Position numbers and translations under genes: made by a program. Of a stretch of 64,000 nucleotides of DNA, positions 35,401 through 48,341 are shown piece by piece (within the stretch, counting starts at the first letter, position 1; the number at the start of each line of letters is the position of its first letter). Origin of the DNA: Cyanoderma ruficeps (lineage: Eukaryota > Chordata > Aves > Passeriformes > Timaliidae); assembly GCA_008694505.1 (NCBI GenBank), contig VZDJ01000004.1, forward strand, positions 912,864 through 976,863. Reading direction: 5' to 3'. A model generated the notes under the pieces. That model was not told where the DNA came from. It saw only the letters and a program-made list of their open reading frames with translations, and did not search any database.

Positions 35401-37320
35401 ACTGCAAACACGCTTGTCCCTTCATACATTCAGGGTTTGTTTGTACACTCCACATCATCAATCCAAAAATAGTACTGAGTATGCAGGTATGTTCAGAAAA
35501 GCCATACAACAATACATTCTAGATCTGAAGGAAGTATTTCAATAGTTATGCAAATAAGGAAAGAACTCTTTTCTTTTCTAATTAACAGTCTTGCACAACA
35601 CTGGTTTTCTTACAAATGAAGTCGCTAGTGCTGCAGGGGGACCTCTGCAGTGGTTCTTGCCAGAAGAGTTTGTACAGCACTAAGCAAATCAATGGTTTTT
35701 CAAAGTTCTCCAAAAAGCATTTAATGCAAGGATTCTCTAAAACTGCATTCTCTTCCATATGATTGTTGTCAGTAGCTCAAATTAGCCTAAAATGGAGCAG
35801 TTTGCCACCTTAACCTGTGGTCTGCTCAGCCAGCATCATCCGTAAGTTGAGTTTGTAAAAAGTCATTCACAGAGTATGATTCAAAAGAGAGCTGCTGACA
35901 ATTTTTGGCCCTGTTCTCATTAGCTTTCTCAAGACATACTTTTGAAAACATTCTCAAGTATTTTTCATCTGCCTATGCACCTCTATACTATAAAAGAATA
36001 AAGTTGTTATACTTAAATATAGTAATAGTTTTTACACTTTTTTTGTGTGGAAAGTCAATTTTGTTGACTTGTAGAAGTTGTGTGGAAAGAAAAATCTATT
36101 GCATCCAATGAAGAAAAATTATTGGATTAAATTAATATACTTTAAATGTCAAACTGATTTTCATGATGCACACAACAGAACACACGCACTGCAAAACCAA
36201 TTTTATTGTGAAACCTGAAAAACCAAATTAACTGTTAAAATTCTAGAATAGCAATCTGTAGTCTGTTACTCATGGTATCTGAAACATCTTCTCATCATCT
36301 TGTCTTTATGATGTACCATCCATCCAAATCGGTGTGGTGAATTTGGTTTGACAGACTAACAGTAACTTTCATAATATGTTGCAGATCTCAGTAACCAAAG
36401 CCATATAACACTACTCCTTTGACAGCATCTATATAAATGACTTATTAAGTCATGATATTTTGCATTTTCCATTTCAATGACAGATATTTTGTTGTAGAAT
36501 CATGATGTCATTGTTATATTCCAGGAGAGAAGACAAAAGGAAGATATTGGCTTGCATTGCTTGTCAGCTACAAAACCAACTTGGAGTTAAACATTTTAAG
36601 CTTAATGAAATAAATCTGTCATCTAAACCAGCCAAAACCATGAAAAGCATATATTTTTATTTTCCACAGTAGACTTGATCTTAACCTAAATTATTTGGCT
36701 TGTATTGACCCTTTTGGGAATCTGCTGCTTAAATTATGTGTGAGTCTTGACCACATCCTAAGAAGTGCCTCACTGACATTATTTTATTGATTGTGAAGTC
36801 AAACTGTGCAGCACATATTGTTTTTACTTCTTCAGGGTTCCTAAGATTCCTAAACTAATCTATTTTGTCTTTGCCAGTGACTTTAAAAAGTTAAAGACTG
36901 TCTCATGTATCAAATGAGTAAGGAAATAGTAAAGGAATGAGATAAAGCACTTCAGATCTCTATTCTAAACCCATTTACATTCTACAGGACAAAAAATGGG
37001 AGAGTCACAAACTAACACTTCAGAAATATGTGATGATAGGCCAGCTTCAAAATACATCTTTTTTGCCAGTAAGCATCTATATTTGACCCAAAATATAAAG
37101 ACTTTAAAAGAAAAAGTCCTTAGCTTCAAGAAAGATGCTAATCTTACTTATGCTTGTATCTTGTTTTCAATGTAATTTTCTTGTATAAAATAAAAGTGGC
37201 CTTTACAATCTTCTCTTCATTTGTTTTAAGTGAAGGAGAACCCAATAAAGCAAGCCTTGCTCACCAGCTAATGTTATAATGTCTTAATTTTCCTTCAACA
37301 AGAAAGCTGAAAAAAACTAC
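32441..37320. other. Unique AT-rich DNA, no supported gene
   Basis: The spacer between the two inverted members of the LTR family. ORFs up to 90 codons (34415-34687, minus) overlap others on the opposite strand and have no recognisable motif. No CR1 termini found. Confidence 0.55.
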
Positions 37321-37932
37321 TGTCATAGAAGCCCAGCCAGTAGCCAAGTCCCACACAGCTGCTCACTCACTCCCCAGCCAGCAGGATCAGGGAGAGAATT
37401 GGGACGGTAAAAGCCAGAAAACCTATGGGTTGTGATAAAGACAATTTTATAGGGAAAGCAAAGGCTCCATACACAGGCAAAGTAAAACAAGGAGATTCAT
37501 TCACTGCATCCCATGGGGAGTTAGGTGTTCAGCCATCTCCAGGACAGCAGGGGCCCACCACAAGTAATAGTGATAAGAAGAAAAATGCCATTAATCCAAA
37601 TCTCCCCCTGATTTCCCCTTCGTCCCCTTCTTTTACATACTGAACCTGATGATCTGAAATATCCCCTTGCTCAGTGTGGGACACTTGTCCCAGCTGTGTC
37701 TCCTCCCATTCTCCCATGTACCCCTGACCTCCTTTGCACTGTGACAATGCATAAGCACAAAAGGCCTTGGTTCTGTATGAGTCCTGATCAGAAGAAACAA
37801 AATCATCTCTGTATTACCAACCCTGTGTTAGCACAAATCCAAAACACAGCCCATCCAAGCTACTGTGAAGAAAATTAGTTAATTTTCTACCCCAACTACC
37901 CCAACTACTCTACCCCAACTGAAAACAGAACA
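37321..37932 (-). mobile_element. Solo LTR, same ERVL-like family, minus strand
   Basis: Read on the minus strand this is a diverged relative of 31882-32435. Shared blocks include AATTTTCTTC near the start, TGTTTTGGATT, a CACAGCTGGGAC...GTCCCACACTG segment, AGGGGATAT, and a TATA-region equivalent (CAGTATGTAAAAG, complement near 37630-37642) that has lost a proper TATA box. Plus-strand ends are TGTCATAG (37321) and AGAACA (37932). Flanking bases ACTAC and ATGCA do not match, so the target duplication has decayed or the edge is off by a few bases. Length is 612 bp, helped by an internal short-repeat expansion at its right end. The 60- to 72-codon ORFs are incidental. Confidence 0.85.
37887..37920 (-). 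repeat. CTACCCCAA short tandem repeat at LTR 5' edge
   Basis: CTACCCCAA and close variants occur three to four times. The sister LTR at 31.9 kb has only one equivalent segment, so the expansion arose in this copy. Confidence 0.8.
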
Positions 37933-38534
37933 ATGCAATTATATAAATAATAGTTCTCAGCAAAAATTAAGGCATATTAAAATATAAGAATATATTTTGG
38001 AGGTGTCATTACAATCACAATTGATTTTAAGTTACAATATGATACAGATGCTGGTACTGTTCAGAGATTAAGTAAGATCATTTTTTAAGATTATGATGAT
38101 ATTTATAAAAAAGAATGAGCACTGATTGCATTAAATTTATTATTTAAAATGGAACACAAAAGGCTATAATGATCTATGCTGTCATCCTTTCTATCAGGAC
38201 ATTATGTTCCTGTGAATGTGTGATTCCCAGGCTGCTTAATGAAAAGCATCAGGTGAGTATTTGCTGAAAATTCTAATTGAGTTTATACAATGGCCAAGAA
38301 ATAATACAAGAACTTATTAATAACACAGCAATTACAATTTCTCCTGCAAAGCGTCTGCAACAAGCTAAAGAGCAAGCTGTATAAAGCAGATGAACAGGAA
38401 AATATGATCTACCTTTAAAAAAATAAGTGTGCAGTGTATTGACACCAATTTGATTCTGATAATTATACCTGATAACCCAAATAAGAACTCATTGTTGACT
38501 TTCTTTCATTTCTCAGACAATGTATTTTGGTAAA

Positions 38535-38566
38535 ACTGATATCTGAACTGATATCTGAACTGATAT
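38535..38566 (+). repeat. 12-bp tandem repeat ACTGATATCTGA, about 2.7 copies
   Basis: Two exact units (38535-38546, 38547-38558) plus a partial third of eight bases. Confidence 0.9.
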
Positions 38567-38678
38567 ATTGCTTTAATATGCCCTCTGTTCAAGGGGCCTC
38601 TTATTTCTCTTCAAAAAATCTCAGAGGTCATACAAGGAAAATATTTTACAGGGGTGTGTTTGAGGGGTGGGAGAAACA

Positions 38679-38750
38679 GAAGAAAAAGAAAAAAAAAGAA
38701 AAAGAAAAAGAAAAAGAAAGAAAAAGAAAAAGAAAAAGAAAAAGAAAAAA
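38679..38750 (+). repeat. (AAAAG)n-type purine microsatellite
   Basis: About 70 bases of A-runs separated by single Gs, dominated by the AAAAAG hexamer. Such runs often vary in length. Confidence 0.92.
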
Positions 38751-40579
38751 CCACAAACAAAAAGCTGCACAAAAACACTCCCAGCAGTTTAGGAAATTTA
38801 ATAGGATTTTATACTGTTTAAAAGCTTAAACCTTATATATACATAAGCTGCAGGAGCAACAAAAGAGCTGAAGGACAAAGATGTTGTTTCCTAGATTGGA
38901 AACTGGAATTGCATTGGAATGGCAGTTGGATTCTTATATAATGTCCTTTAGGTAATTTTGGACTTCAAACCTATATCTCCAAGTCAGATGTATTAGATTT
39001 CACAGAGATTCTGGGTAAAGACATTTTTGCTTTGCCACCTCCTAAAAATTTTTATTCTTTTCATAAAATCAAGCATACAGATAACATTCTTCCTGTGATT
39101 CTACACCTCAGTATATACAGTAGCACTCCAGATTTAGTGCAGAGCACTGAGCACGTCACAGGCATTGAGTCTTCTTTGCATCGTGTGTACTGTGACTGAA
39201 GCCTGATGGACTCTTGTCAAAAGAGTTTGCCATGTTTCGTGCTGCAGGAAGGACTGTCAAACACCACATAACATGCCCCCACCACACAATCCTATTCACT
39301 GCAACGAAGTTCAAAATCAGGGTCTTTCATGCAGTCCCCAAATAACATTGCTATTGACCACAATTAATTAACACTTGTGACCCGAAAAGAACAATATGGT
39401 AGCTAATTGAGCTAACAGGGAGTACTTTGACATTTTTTTGCTTATTGGCAGAATTTGTAAGAAAATGAAATACGTTTATTTTTTCCCCTGTTAATATATA
39501 ATAAATAAGGAAGAGGAAAATGAAGGGAAGATCTCCAAGGAAGCTTTCAGTGACACACAACAGGGATCAGAGCAGACATTGCTGGAGCACCAGACAGGGT
39601 GTGTACGCACATGCCAATGCATGAACATTCAAAATTCAGTGTTATCATGATACAAGCTGAAAATCATTAGCAGATGGCATATCTAATTAACACAGCAGAA
39701 CAAGAGAGAAGTGTTGAAATGAGGCTTTCTAGCACTGTCAAAAAATTTCTAACAGTAAATATTCTCCCATGTTCCACAGAAGAGACTGAGATTCAATTCT
39801 TAAATGTAAGTATAGTGAAAACCACAGAAAATACAAAAATCTGCTTTGCAAAATATTTAGGACATTAACAGATCATTACTCTAAATTACAAATATAAATA
39901 AAAAAGATGTCTTAAAGGGCCACAAAAAGGCCTTTTCCTTTCTCCAATTTAAACAATTCCAACATGCAGAAACTTGGAGAGGTATTTTTGGGAAGGTACA
40001 TTCTACACACCATGCACAATGTTAATGTCAAGCCAGTACCTTGAATTTCATCTAGAAACTCACAGATAGGTTTTGAAGGTCAGAAAAGTCTAGTATTTTG
40101 CACTGTAAATTGGGTTTGGGGCTTAAAAGTAGGACATAGCAGTCACTGACTGTGAGGGCCTCAGTTGCAACACAAATTTGCTCCCTCTTTACTAGTAATA
40201 GAAAAGGGGCAATGCTCCTCAGTATGCCAGCTGTTTGAGAAGAAACACAACAGATCTTTTGCTAACATTTCTAAAGCCAGTGTGAGAAAGGGAAAAATCT
40301 CTCAAGGTATAACTGCCTTTTAATCAAAATCCGTGCAATTTTGAAACATAGTATTCATAGCGGTAGGTAATAAAAGTACTTTTGTCTAAAAACTCAGAAT
40401 GCATTTGCAGTTTGTATTCTAATGAATATGACAAGCATAAAAAATAATGTTATTCTGTTAAATGCTATTAAAAAAAAGGATTCTTGCTGACTTGGTTAAA
40501 TAAGTCAGACAATAAAAGCAGGAAATGAGGAAAAGGACAGCAATATATTTGTGTGTCCAAAGAACAGCAACAAAGCTGG

Positions 40580-41018
40580 TGGGGAGTCTGGAGCATGAGT
40601 CTTATGATGAGTGACTGAGGGAGATGGGGTTGTTTCACCTGGAGAAAAGCAGACTCAAGGGAGTCCTTATTGCTATGTACAACTACCTGAATGGAGATTG
40701 CAGTGGGTTGGGGCCCAGTCTCTTCTCCCAAGTAACAAGGACGGGATGAGACAAAATTATTCAAGTTGCACCAGGGGAGGTTTTGATTGGATACCTGCAA
40801 AAATTTATTCACCAAAATAGTTATCAAGCAGTGCAAGCAGGCAGCAAGCAGGCTGCCAGGGAAGCTTTGGAATCACTCTTCCTGCAGGTAATTAAAAGAC
40901 ATGCAGATGTTACACTTTGGGATACAGTTAAGGATGAACTTGGCAGTGTTAGGTTAATGGTTGGACTCAATGACCTTAAGGGTCTTTTGCAACCTAAATG
41001 ATGCTATTAATCTATGAC
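40580..41018 (+). mobile_element. CR1 LINE 3' fragment, plus strand
   Basis: Begins in the region that normally encodes the ORF2 C-terminus (GAGCATGAGTCTTATGATGAGTGACTGAGGGAG..., with an in-frame stop). It runs through the CACCTGGAGAAAAG and GTACAACTACCTGAA blocks and ends with the hallmark GGTTGGACTCAATGACCTTAAGGGTC, AACCTAAATGATGCTATTAATCTATGA (about 40960-41016). The 69- and 122-codon ORFs across it are remnants or shadows. Confidence 0.92.
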
Positions 41019-44000
41019 ACACTTTACATAAAATGGTCATGGCAAGCTTTAAACTTCCTTGCAAACAAACTATAAACAACAAGAGTTCGCATTTAGTCAC
41101 AGGTTTGAAGAAATTAACTCTCTGAAAAACATGAATGTGACCATTGTAATCATTCAGATATATTTTTCAAACAGAAAATTTAGTCATAAAATGAAACTTG
41201 TTTGCACAGGATAGAAAAGACAGTTGACATTGGGATGATTTTTCTTGGTAATAAAATTGCATTAAGTACTAATGGTACTTATTAAATATGGGTTTGTATA
41301 AAAATGAAGACCTGAATTTACAAAAGTTTGAGGCTCTCTGAGTGTGAAACATTGGCTTAGACCTTTACAAATTCAGCAGTTGCCTGTTCTGAAACTGAGA
41401 TCCTGATCAAAATATTTCAAAGTTCAAAGCAATTCTGTCCTTAGGTTATTTTCTCAGAACCTCTCCCATGTTGAGAACACTCTTTTGCTCAATTAGAGTT
41501 GATATAAAAACCCAAGCAAAGTATTCCTTTCTATTCTCAACTTTCTTCCTGTTCTCAACCCCTCCAACTTATGATGCAAAACATCCGTAAAAAATGGCAG
41601 TAAGGAAAATATTCTAAGTCTTTAGAGGAAGCAATTTGCCCAAGAGTAACAAGATTGAATGTTTCAAGTGAAAGGAGAATTCTGTTCTTAATGCATCCAA
41701 GCCCTTTTGTGTGTGATTTGAAACCATTATCAAATTCTGTATCAACAACTACCACTTAAGTTATACCAGAGTGTGCATAGATCAACATTTTTAAGTTCCT
41801 TTTCTCTCACCAGTGTAAATGAGTGCTAAAATCAGCTGAAGTCAGGCTAAGTTAAATCACTGAGCACGAATATAAATTGAAAATGAGGCCACTTGTATCT
41901 GAAGACAGATAAAGTCACATAGTAACATAGTATCTTTTTTTTTTTTNAATTAATTTCTTCAAAACTCCTATAAATATCTCCGCAAATGAAAGAAGAGGAT
42001 TGGCAAAAGTGGGGTCAACCCTGAAAGCATCAGAGACCAAGATTTTAAGCAGAGTAAAATTAAGATATTGCAAGATAATGTGACTGGTTTACAAAAAAGG
42101 TAGAAAATCCTGGAATACTATTGGAGAAATAATATGTAGCCAGCAAACAGAAATTGCATAAAAGATGTTACATCTGATTAAATGTGTCAATGGAAGGTGA
42201 CAGGAGAAGCTCATTCAGGGCAAAATGAACTCTATTTTTAACTCAACATGGAACTGGAGAATATGCCTGTGAGAAAGCCATCATTTCACTTCATATTTGT
42301 CATCTGACACAACCCTTCTTATGCATGGTCCAACATGTGTTTAAAATCTCTAAATGCATTTCTCTGGGAGCCATGCCCTCTGCAAAGCGAAGAACAGCTG
42401 CACTGTGAGGGGATTAAGATCTGGCTTAATATTTTGCCCATGATTGGGATGAATTTCTTAGTGGATAAAAGTTAACCTAAAAGTTCCTCTCTTGTATTTT
42501 ATGTTACACTTTAGGGTAAGGAAAATTAATCCAACTGAAAAGTGAGGTAGGACACTATGAAATCTAGAAGAACAGGGTGCTTTCTGCGCACTGTATAAGT
42601 GATGGTGTGTCCTCATTTAATTTTTTTCTTTCCCATGTTTTATTTTTAGAATAAAAGTAGATTATTTTCACATTTAGCCTGGTGAATTGAACCCTGCTGC
42701 AACTGAATAAAAATTAATTTAGGCTGGTACAGTGCTAGGCAAACTCAGGCATCTGGTTTTATGGACAGATGAGAGGCTTTTGTACCTCCTCCATCACCAG
42801 AAGCCGTCAGTGAAGTGAGCCTGTATTACATGATAAGGTCATTTCAATGCTCAGCTACACTCTTTGCCTCTGCAGTGTTTCTGGTAGTGCTTAGACTTTG
42901 TCATCTACTCAGAATAGGATAAGAAGGGAAAAGGAAATAAACACATTATTAAAAGCTAAAGTTAATGAATTTGTGAGAGTAAATCCATCTAAACCTCCAC
43001 AACATTTGAAAGTTTGAATATGACTTGTGTTACTAAAATGCTGTGCAATTAGCAACAACAATATTTAAATGGAAACTTAATTTTTCACTTTTCCTGTAGC
43101 TTTTTTTCGCACAAAAAAATTTCAGGACATTTTAAACAAGAAAATATGTAAACTGAACTTGCAAATAAAGAAAAGTGAGGAAGGTATAGACTGGCCTGGA
43201 AATTCTTTTCAGTAGCAATTAAGTTCGAGAAATATGTACCAAGATGTCTTGATAATGTGGATAAATGCCAGGTTCTACACTTCATGAATTAAAAATAAAT
43301 GTAACTGAAATGAAAACAGGTCAATAAGACCATAAAAGTAAGAAAGCCATTAAAAATATATTTGAGAAACAAGCTCAGCAAATACTTCTGTCATCATCAA
43401 CTTGATTAGCTTGACCATGAGGAGGAGTTAGTCCATTTCATTGATCAATTAATTCTAAGAAGATAGTATAGATAGTTGGTACAAGGAAATTCCATGTGAA
43501 AACCTAGTTGGTTCATAAATTTTCAGGAAAAAAAAATGTAGGCATGTAGATTGTCTACAGCTCCTGTTCAAAAGCATGCTCCAAATCCCATAGAGACCAT
43601 CAAGGCCTTCCTGGGATTCTCTTCACTTTGAATTGATTCCTTTAGATCTCTTCCCACCTTCTAACCTGGCTCTATGTGGGACACACTGAAAAATGAGAAA
43701 AGTAAAACTCCATTTAAATTAGTTGCTCACACAATGCTAATGATGAAAATTTACCCAAATATACATGTCCTACTATCTATTTCTCTCTTCATGCCACAGT
43801 TTAATAGTTTTGACTCAGAAATTACTCTTCTGGTTGATATTGAAATGTCTCATTTGCTTTCCTGCTCAAATATAATATTTGGGAAAAGGCATGTGCTACC
43901 TTCTAAATTCAAATAAAACTTTAAAATGGTCAACATTTTGGTTGAAATTATTGTCAAGGTGATTTCAATAATGGGAAAGGGAGAATTCAAATTTCATAAG

Positions 44001-45414
44001 ATGCACGGCTAAACTAGGTAATCAGTTCCTACAAGGCATATAAAGCCTGCTACTCCAGGAATCAAACATTTTCTAATCTCCAAAGAATATTGTTCCCCTA
44101 TTAATTTTACATGTCATTGCATGAAAGGGTGAGCTAAATAATACAATTCTTGTAAGATATAAAATAAATCACTGCTTGCCAACATGCATAATGCAGATAC
44201 CAAGGACTATGCTGTCATTGTTTTTCTACTATCACTTTAATGCTGCAAAGGAAAGCACTGAGCACATGTACAGAAGCCAGGAATTTTCCACAGAAATGCT
44301 TTGTGTTCAAGTTTAGTAATTCTCCATTCCTTCTTGCACATCCATTAGAGTAATTCCTAAATACTTGACTTCTTGCTCTTCTTGAAAAAAAAAATCATTT
44401 TTGCTCAGCCTGAGAAATTCTAGTACAATACATACATGAAATAATAAGAGATGCCACAGTTCTCCAGGGGTGCCATATTAAACTCATGGACAATACTTTT
44501 ATGCATAATGAACCTGGAAGAGGCAAAACCCTCTTGCTCAGTCACTTATGAGATTGTTGAAAAGGACTACAAGGAAAATCATACAATTTATACTTATGGC
44601 ATATTTCATAAGGGAAGAAAAAAAAAGAAAGACTTCTTGAAAATTTTAGCAGGAAACTAATTGTAATTTTATGCCTGGCTTTTGGTAACTATAAGATGGA
44701 TCATTAGCTGATGTAAATTACTTTCGCTATTCATAATAAGCTTTCCTGAAAATATAAAGGTCCTAGCTTAGAAATAAACTTGTATTGGCTAAATTTGGCT
44801 AAAATTTCTCCAAGAATTTTTACTGTATACACACAGAAACTTAGGTGACTTTTCGTCATCTAAATGCCAAGAAATACTCCCACAGGAGCAGAGAGTCCTG
44901 TAGAAAGGTTACAGCCACTGAGCAGGAAGCACAGTGGTAGTCAGGCACTAGGCTGGACAAGTCAAACCTTCAGGCTTAGAAATAGGCAAAATACCGTAAA
45001 CTGCTAGTAGATAAACACAGAAAAGGTGCCATGTCTTACTTTGAATGTTGGGAGTAAGAAAAATAAACAAACACCGCTACAGAAACTAACATTTTTACAC
45101 AGTCTCTGAGCTCTGCAAGGAAGAAGAGTGCCAGCAAAATGGAATGAGATGTTGTCCTGTGAAAAGGAGAGATTTCCTCTACCCTTAGTATTTAATTTGT
45201 CCAACTCAGGAAAGCCGAGCCCCTTCTGCCTGTCTGTCAGGGTCATGTTAGGGGGAATCATCGCTGAGCAGCCCCACTGGATGGGAGGGTGGTTCAGCTG
45301 ACTTAGGGATGCACACCAGGAGTGTAAGAGAGATCCCTCAGTGTGTCTTCTCAGCTTATGAACACTCAGTGGGTCTTCCTCTTTATTTGGGTATGTCATC
45401 TGCAGCCAGTGAAT
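41019..45414. other. Unique AT-rich DNA, no supported gene
   Basis: A single N at 41947 follows a poly-T run. ORFs are at most 80 codons with no motif. No transposon terminus recognised. Confidence 0.55.
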
Positions 45415-46065
45415 GCTGTTGACCGTGAAAGACTCACCCTAACCGTTCACGGAATAACACTCTTTATTAATACAATATTGTGACAGGCTAAAGTTCAAGG
45501 ATTGACTGGATGGAAAAATATATTCAAAGCAACGTACGGACAAGCTCTAATCCCCAGTGAAAGTATTCAGCACATGCAGAGCGTGATTCTTACCCAATAA
45601 GCATCTCTTTGGGAGAGAAGACAGGTTCAGCCTGATCCTATTCATTAGAATGGACTCTTTCCTTCCTTTACCCCCATTCTCAACTTACTTTTATATTGTT
45701 CCTTTATGTTTAGGTGGAGCTTGAGTAGCTCTAGTCATGCACACCTTTGCTACTGATTGGTGTGAAATTCTCTCCATTTTTAAAGACACAGTCCAAAAAA
45801 GTACAGAGTGATACCCAGTGAGGGATGGTCGTACCTTGGAAGTGAGTACCTTTGTGATCGTGTTGCCCAGCAACAGGACATCTCCCATGCCCCCTTGCTG
45901 TGCAGATTTTCAACCACAAAGTGCTCTCAAGTTCCCCTCCCTGCAAGGATTACACCATAGTGTCTCCACACCACTCCACCCTCCATTCCACCCCCTTTAG
46001 GAGGTGCTATGATTGCAGATTGTGGTTGCAAGGAATCATCATGGAATAGGTTTCAGGCATGCCAA
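45415..46065 (-). mobile_element. Probable LTR, minus strand, boundaries approximate
   Basis: On the minus strand a strong TATAAAAG box (complement of 45688-45695) is followed about 220 bases later by AATAAA (complement of 45463-45468). A short tail then ends near TGTTGACC (plus strand, 45418), fitting a U3-R-U5 arrangement ending in CA. Upstream of the TATA box the sequence is richer in GC (45,800-46,000) than its surroundings. I could not find a matched target duplication and the right edge is a guess. Overlapping 60- to 71-codon ORFs on both strands look incidental. A non-LTR promoter/terminator combination is the alternative. Confidence 0.5.
45688..45695 (-). promoter_or_regulatory. TATAAAAG box on minus strand
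   Basis: The best TATA match in this part of the window, in line with an AATAAA downstream. Interpreted as the promoter of the probable LTR. Confidence 0.5.
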
Positions 46066-47668
46066 CCACATTCCATCCAGGGAGCAGCAATTGTAGTTTA
46101 CACTGTAATTTTTAAGGATGTGAATATAACTTCTCAGTTTCCTCTGATTTTACCTCATCATCTTTCTACAGACATCAACAAAGAATGACAAGTAAAGAAT
46201 CAGAAAGTATATTTTTACACAAAGAAAAAAAAAGAGAACCAAGACAATATGGTATTACTTTCCTCTGCTTTATTCTCATCTTAGCCTATCATCAGTCTTG
46301 CCCTGTTTCTCCTCTCTCTTCATCAGCTTTATACCATCTTCTCTGGAAGGAGCTTCTCTAATCTTTACTCTGATTTAGAAATAGCTGTAAAGGCAGGTTT
46401 ATATAATATGCATGCACATGTGTATAAAATCTGTTGGGTTTTCCATTCCCCCTGCAATGAATATTTAATTCACTACAGAAATCCACAAAACTAATTTTGT
46501 TTTCATTTGATGTTCAATTTTATTTCAAATTCAGTTACAGTACTGTGTCACACAGATTCATGTACATTCTTCTAAAAGAGTCTCTTGAGGCTTCAATGCC
46601 TTTCTGATGTCCTGTGCACTTACACGTATAACTTTATTCACCTACAAGTGAATGTAGTCAGTAATTTATTAATCACATTTTAAAAAATTGACTGCACTGT
46701 TGGAAGAACACTGAAAGCAATGTGGGATTGTTCTAATATCCAGAATCTAACCCAGCATATATCAGATACATAAATAATTTTATGAGTTTGGTAGAACTAT
46801 TTGTGTAACTGGTCCAGTGAATCTGAGAGCGCTTACAATCTCTGTGAAGTGTATAAGTGAGCTGTTACTGGCATGAAAGAGCAGAACATTGCTTCAGCAG
46901 AAATGCCAGGAGTTTGTTTTCAAGGCTGGAGTCACCTCTTCCTTTCAGTGCATGTTTGGGGTTTTGGGTTTTTTTTTGACCAAGCTTCATTAGAAAATGA
47001 AGTGTAATCACAACAGTATTGTTAACAAGAGACTTTGCACATGCAAGACAAGCAATTAGAATTGCCACCCTCACACGTGCAAGGGTGATCATCTGGACTG
47101 ATTCCATGCTTAGGCAGCCAAGGCTTATGCAGCCAAAAAAAAATTGATTGTTTTGCATTTGTATTTCTTTTTATTCTTACAAACCATCTGAAAAATCAAA
47201 ATAAACACTTGGATTCCTTAATCATCTCCGCAAGAATCCTTGTTTGCAGTTTAAATATGTTGTTTGTCAGCATTAGATGCTGGGACCGGTATCCAGTAGT
47301 TATCATTATGCATTTTCAATTTTTTTAATGTATCTTTTCTTCCCACCTTTCATGAATTTATTTTGCTGATCTACAGACATGCATTGTTTGGGGATTGTTA
47401 TTACATTTAAAATTTGAAATGGAGTACAAACATTTGTTCTTCCTTAGATATCTTTGCAAAATGTGTTACATTAAGAATTATACAGTTATAAAATTTAAAA
47501 GTTTAAGTCATTGAGAAAGAAAATTATCCCACAGTCAAGGAGATGTACAAAAGCTTCGGTACTTATTTCCTTTCCCAAGCAAAGGAGTCCATCAGCAATA
47601 TGCAGTGTTGCAATGGTACAGGAAGACCAGATTTAGTCTCAGCAAAATCTCACTGCAAAATGCATGAA
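46066..47668. other. Unique AT-rich DNA, no supported gene
   Basis: No recognisable element. The 97-codon minus ORF at 46865-47158 has no motif I know. Confidence 0.55.
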
Positions 47669-47674
47669 CTGAAG

Positions 47675-48300
47675 TGTGGTGGTGTGTTCTGAACAATAAG
47701 TTTGCTGTAAGTCTAGGGTTGCACAAAATGGCTTTTCTTTGTACCCTTGTTCAGTTTGCTGTACCCCAGTTTCTCTTTGTAACCCTAAATTGCTACTTTT
47801 CCCCACAGCCTTCCCCAGATACAGCTCCTGATTGGTTTGCTTTTCCCGCCTTGGCTGCCTGTTCATCAGGTGTCAAGAGACTTTCCCGCCCTGTCAGTCA
47901 CCCCAAGACCTGTCCCCCAAGTCCAGAAGCTTCTGAGAGGACCTTTGGTGACTGGCTGGGTTGGAACCTTTCCCCTCCTATCTCCATGTATGTCAGTGTA
48001 TGTTATGTTAACAACCACTCCATGTTGTACCCCATTGGCTCTGTTCCTGCCCTCCATGAGATCCCACCTGCTGTAACAAAACCCTCTCTCTCCTCGTGCT
48101 CGGGGTCACTCTTGAGGCACTGGACATGAGGCGAGGGGTCTGTGCTGATCCCAATAAACCCGGGTTCGCTCTAAGCCTCTGGAGTGTCCCTCCTTTCTCC
48201 TCTTGCCATCGTCTTGCTGACGCTTCCCGGTTGCCGAACCCCAAGAGCTGCTGCAGTGAGGGGGCTGGCTGTGCCGAGGGTAATACCACACACTGCAACA
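47675..48300 (+). mobile_element. Solo LTR, ERVK-like, 6-bp target duplication
   Basis: Starts TGTGGTGGTGTG and ends ACACTGCAACA, with exact CTGAAG repeats at 47669-47674 and 48301-48306. A 6-bp duplication is typical of class II (ERVK-like) avian retroviruses. The polyadenylation signal AATAAA (48153-48158) lies in CCCAATAAACCCGGG, about 140 bases before the end, and the segment after it is GC-rich with C/T-rich blocks, as expected for U5. Length is 626 bp. The 151-codon plus ORF (47674-48129) and several others across the LTR are not retroviral genes; they reflect its GC-rich composition. Confidence 0.88.
48153..48158 (+). promoter_or_regulatory. AATAAA polyadenylation signal of the ERVK-like LTR
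   Basis: Sits at the expected R/U5 position and could end plus-strand transcripts coming from the left. Confidence 0.65.
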
Positions 48301-48341
48301 CTGAAGGCTGGAGATTAAGTCAAAGAAAGGCAGGAGATCAC

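Larger units (their letters stand above)
37933..40579. other. Unique AT-rich DNA with A-rich satellite
   Basis: Contains a 12-bp tandem repeat (38535-38566) and an (AAAAG)n run (38679-38750), listed separately. The 100-codon plus ORF at 38527 is produced by the lysine/glutamate-coding purine run and is not a gene. Confidence 0.55.

Noticed and set aside
38527..38829. 100-codon lysine/glutamate-rich ORF
   Set aside because: It is a translation of the (AAAAG)n microsatellite.
47674..48129. 151-codon plus ORF, possible retroviral gene
   Set aside because: It starts one base before the LTR and lies within U3, with no gag, pol or env motif. LTRs of this GC content often open such frames.
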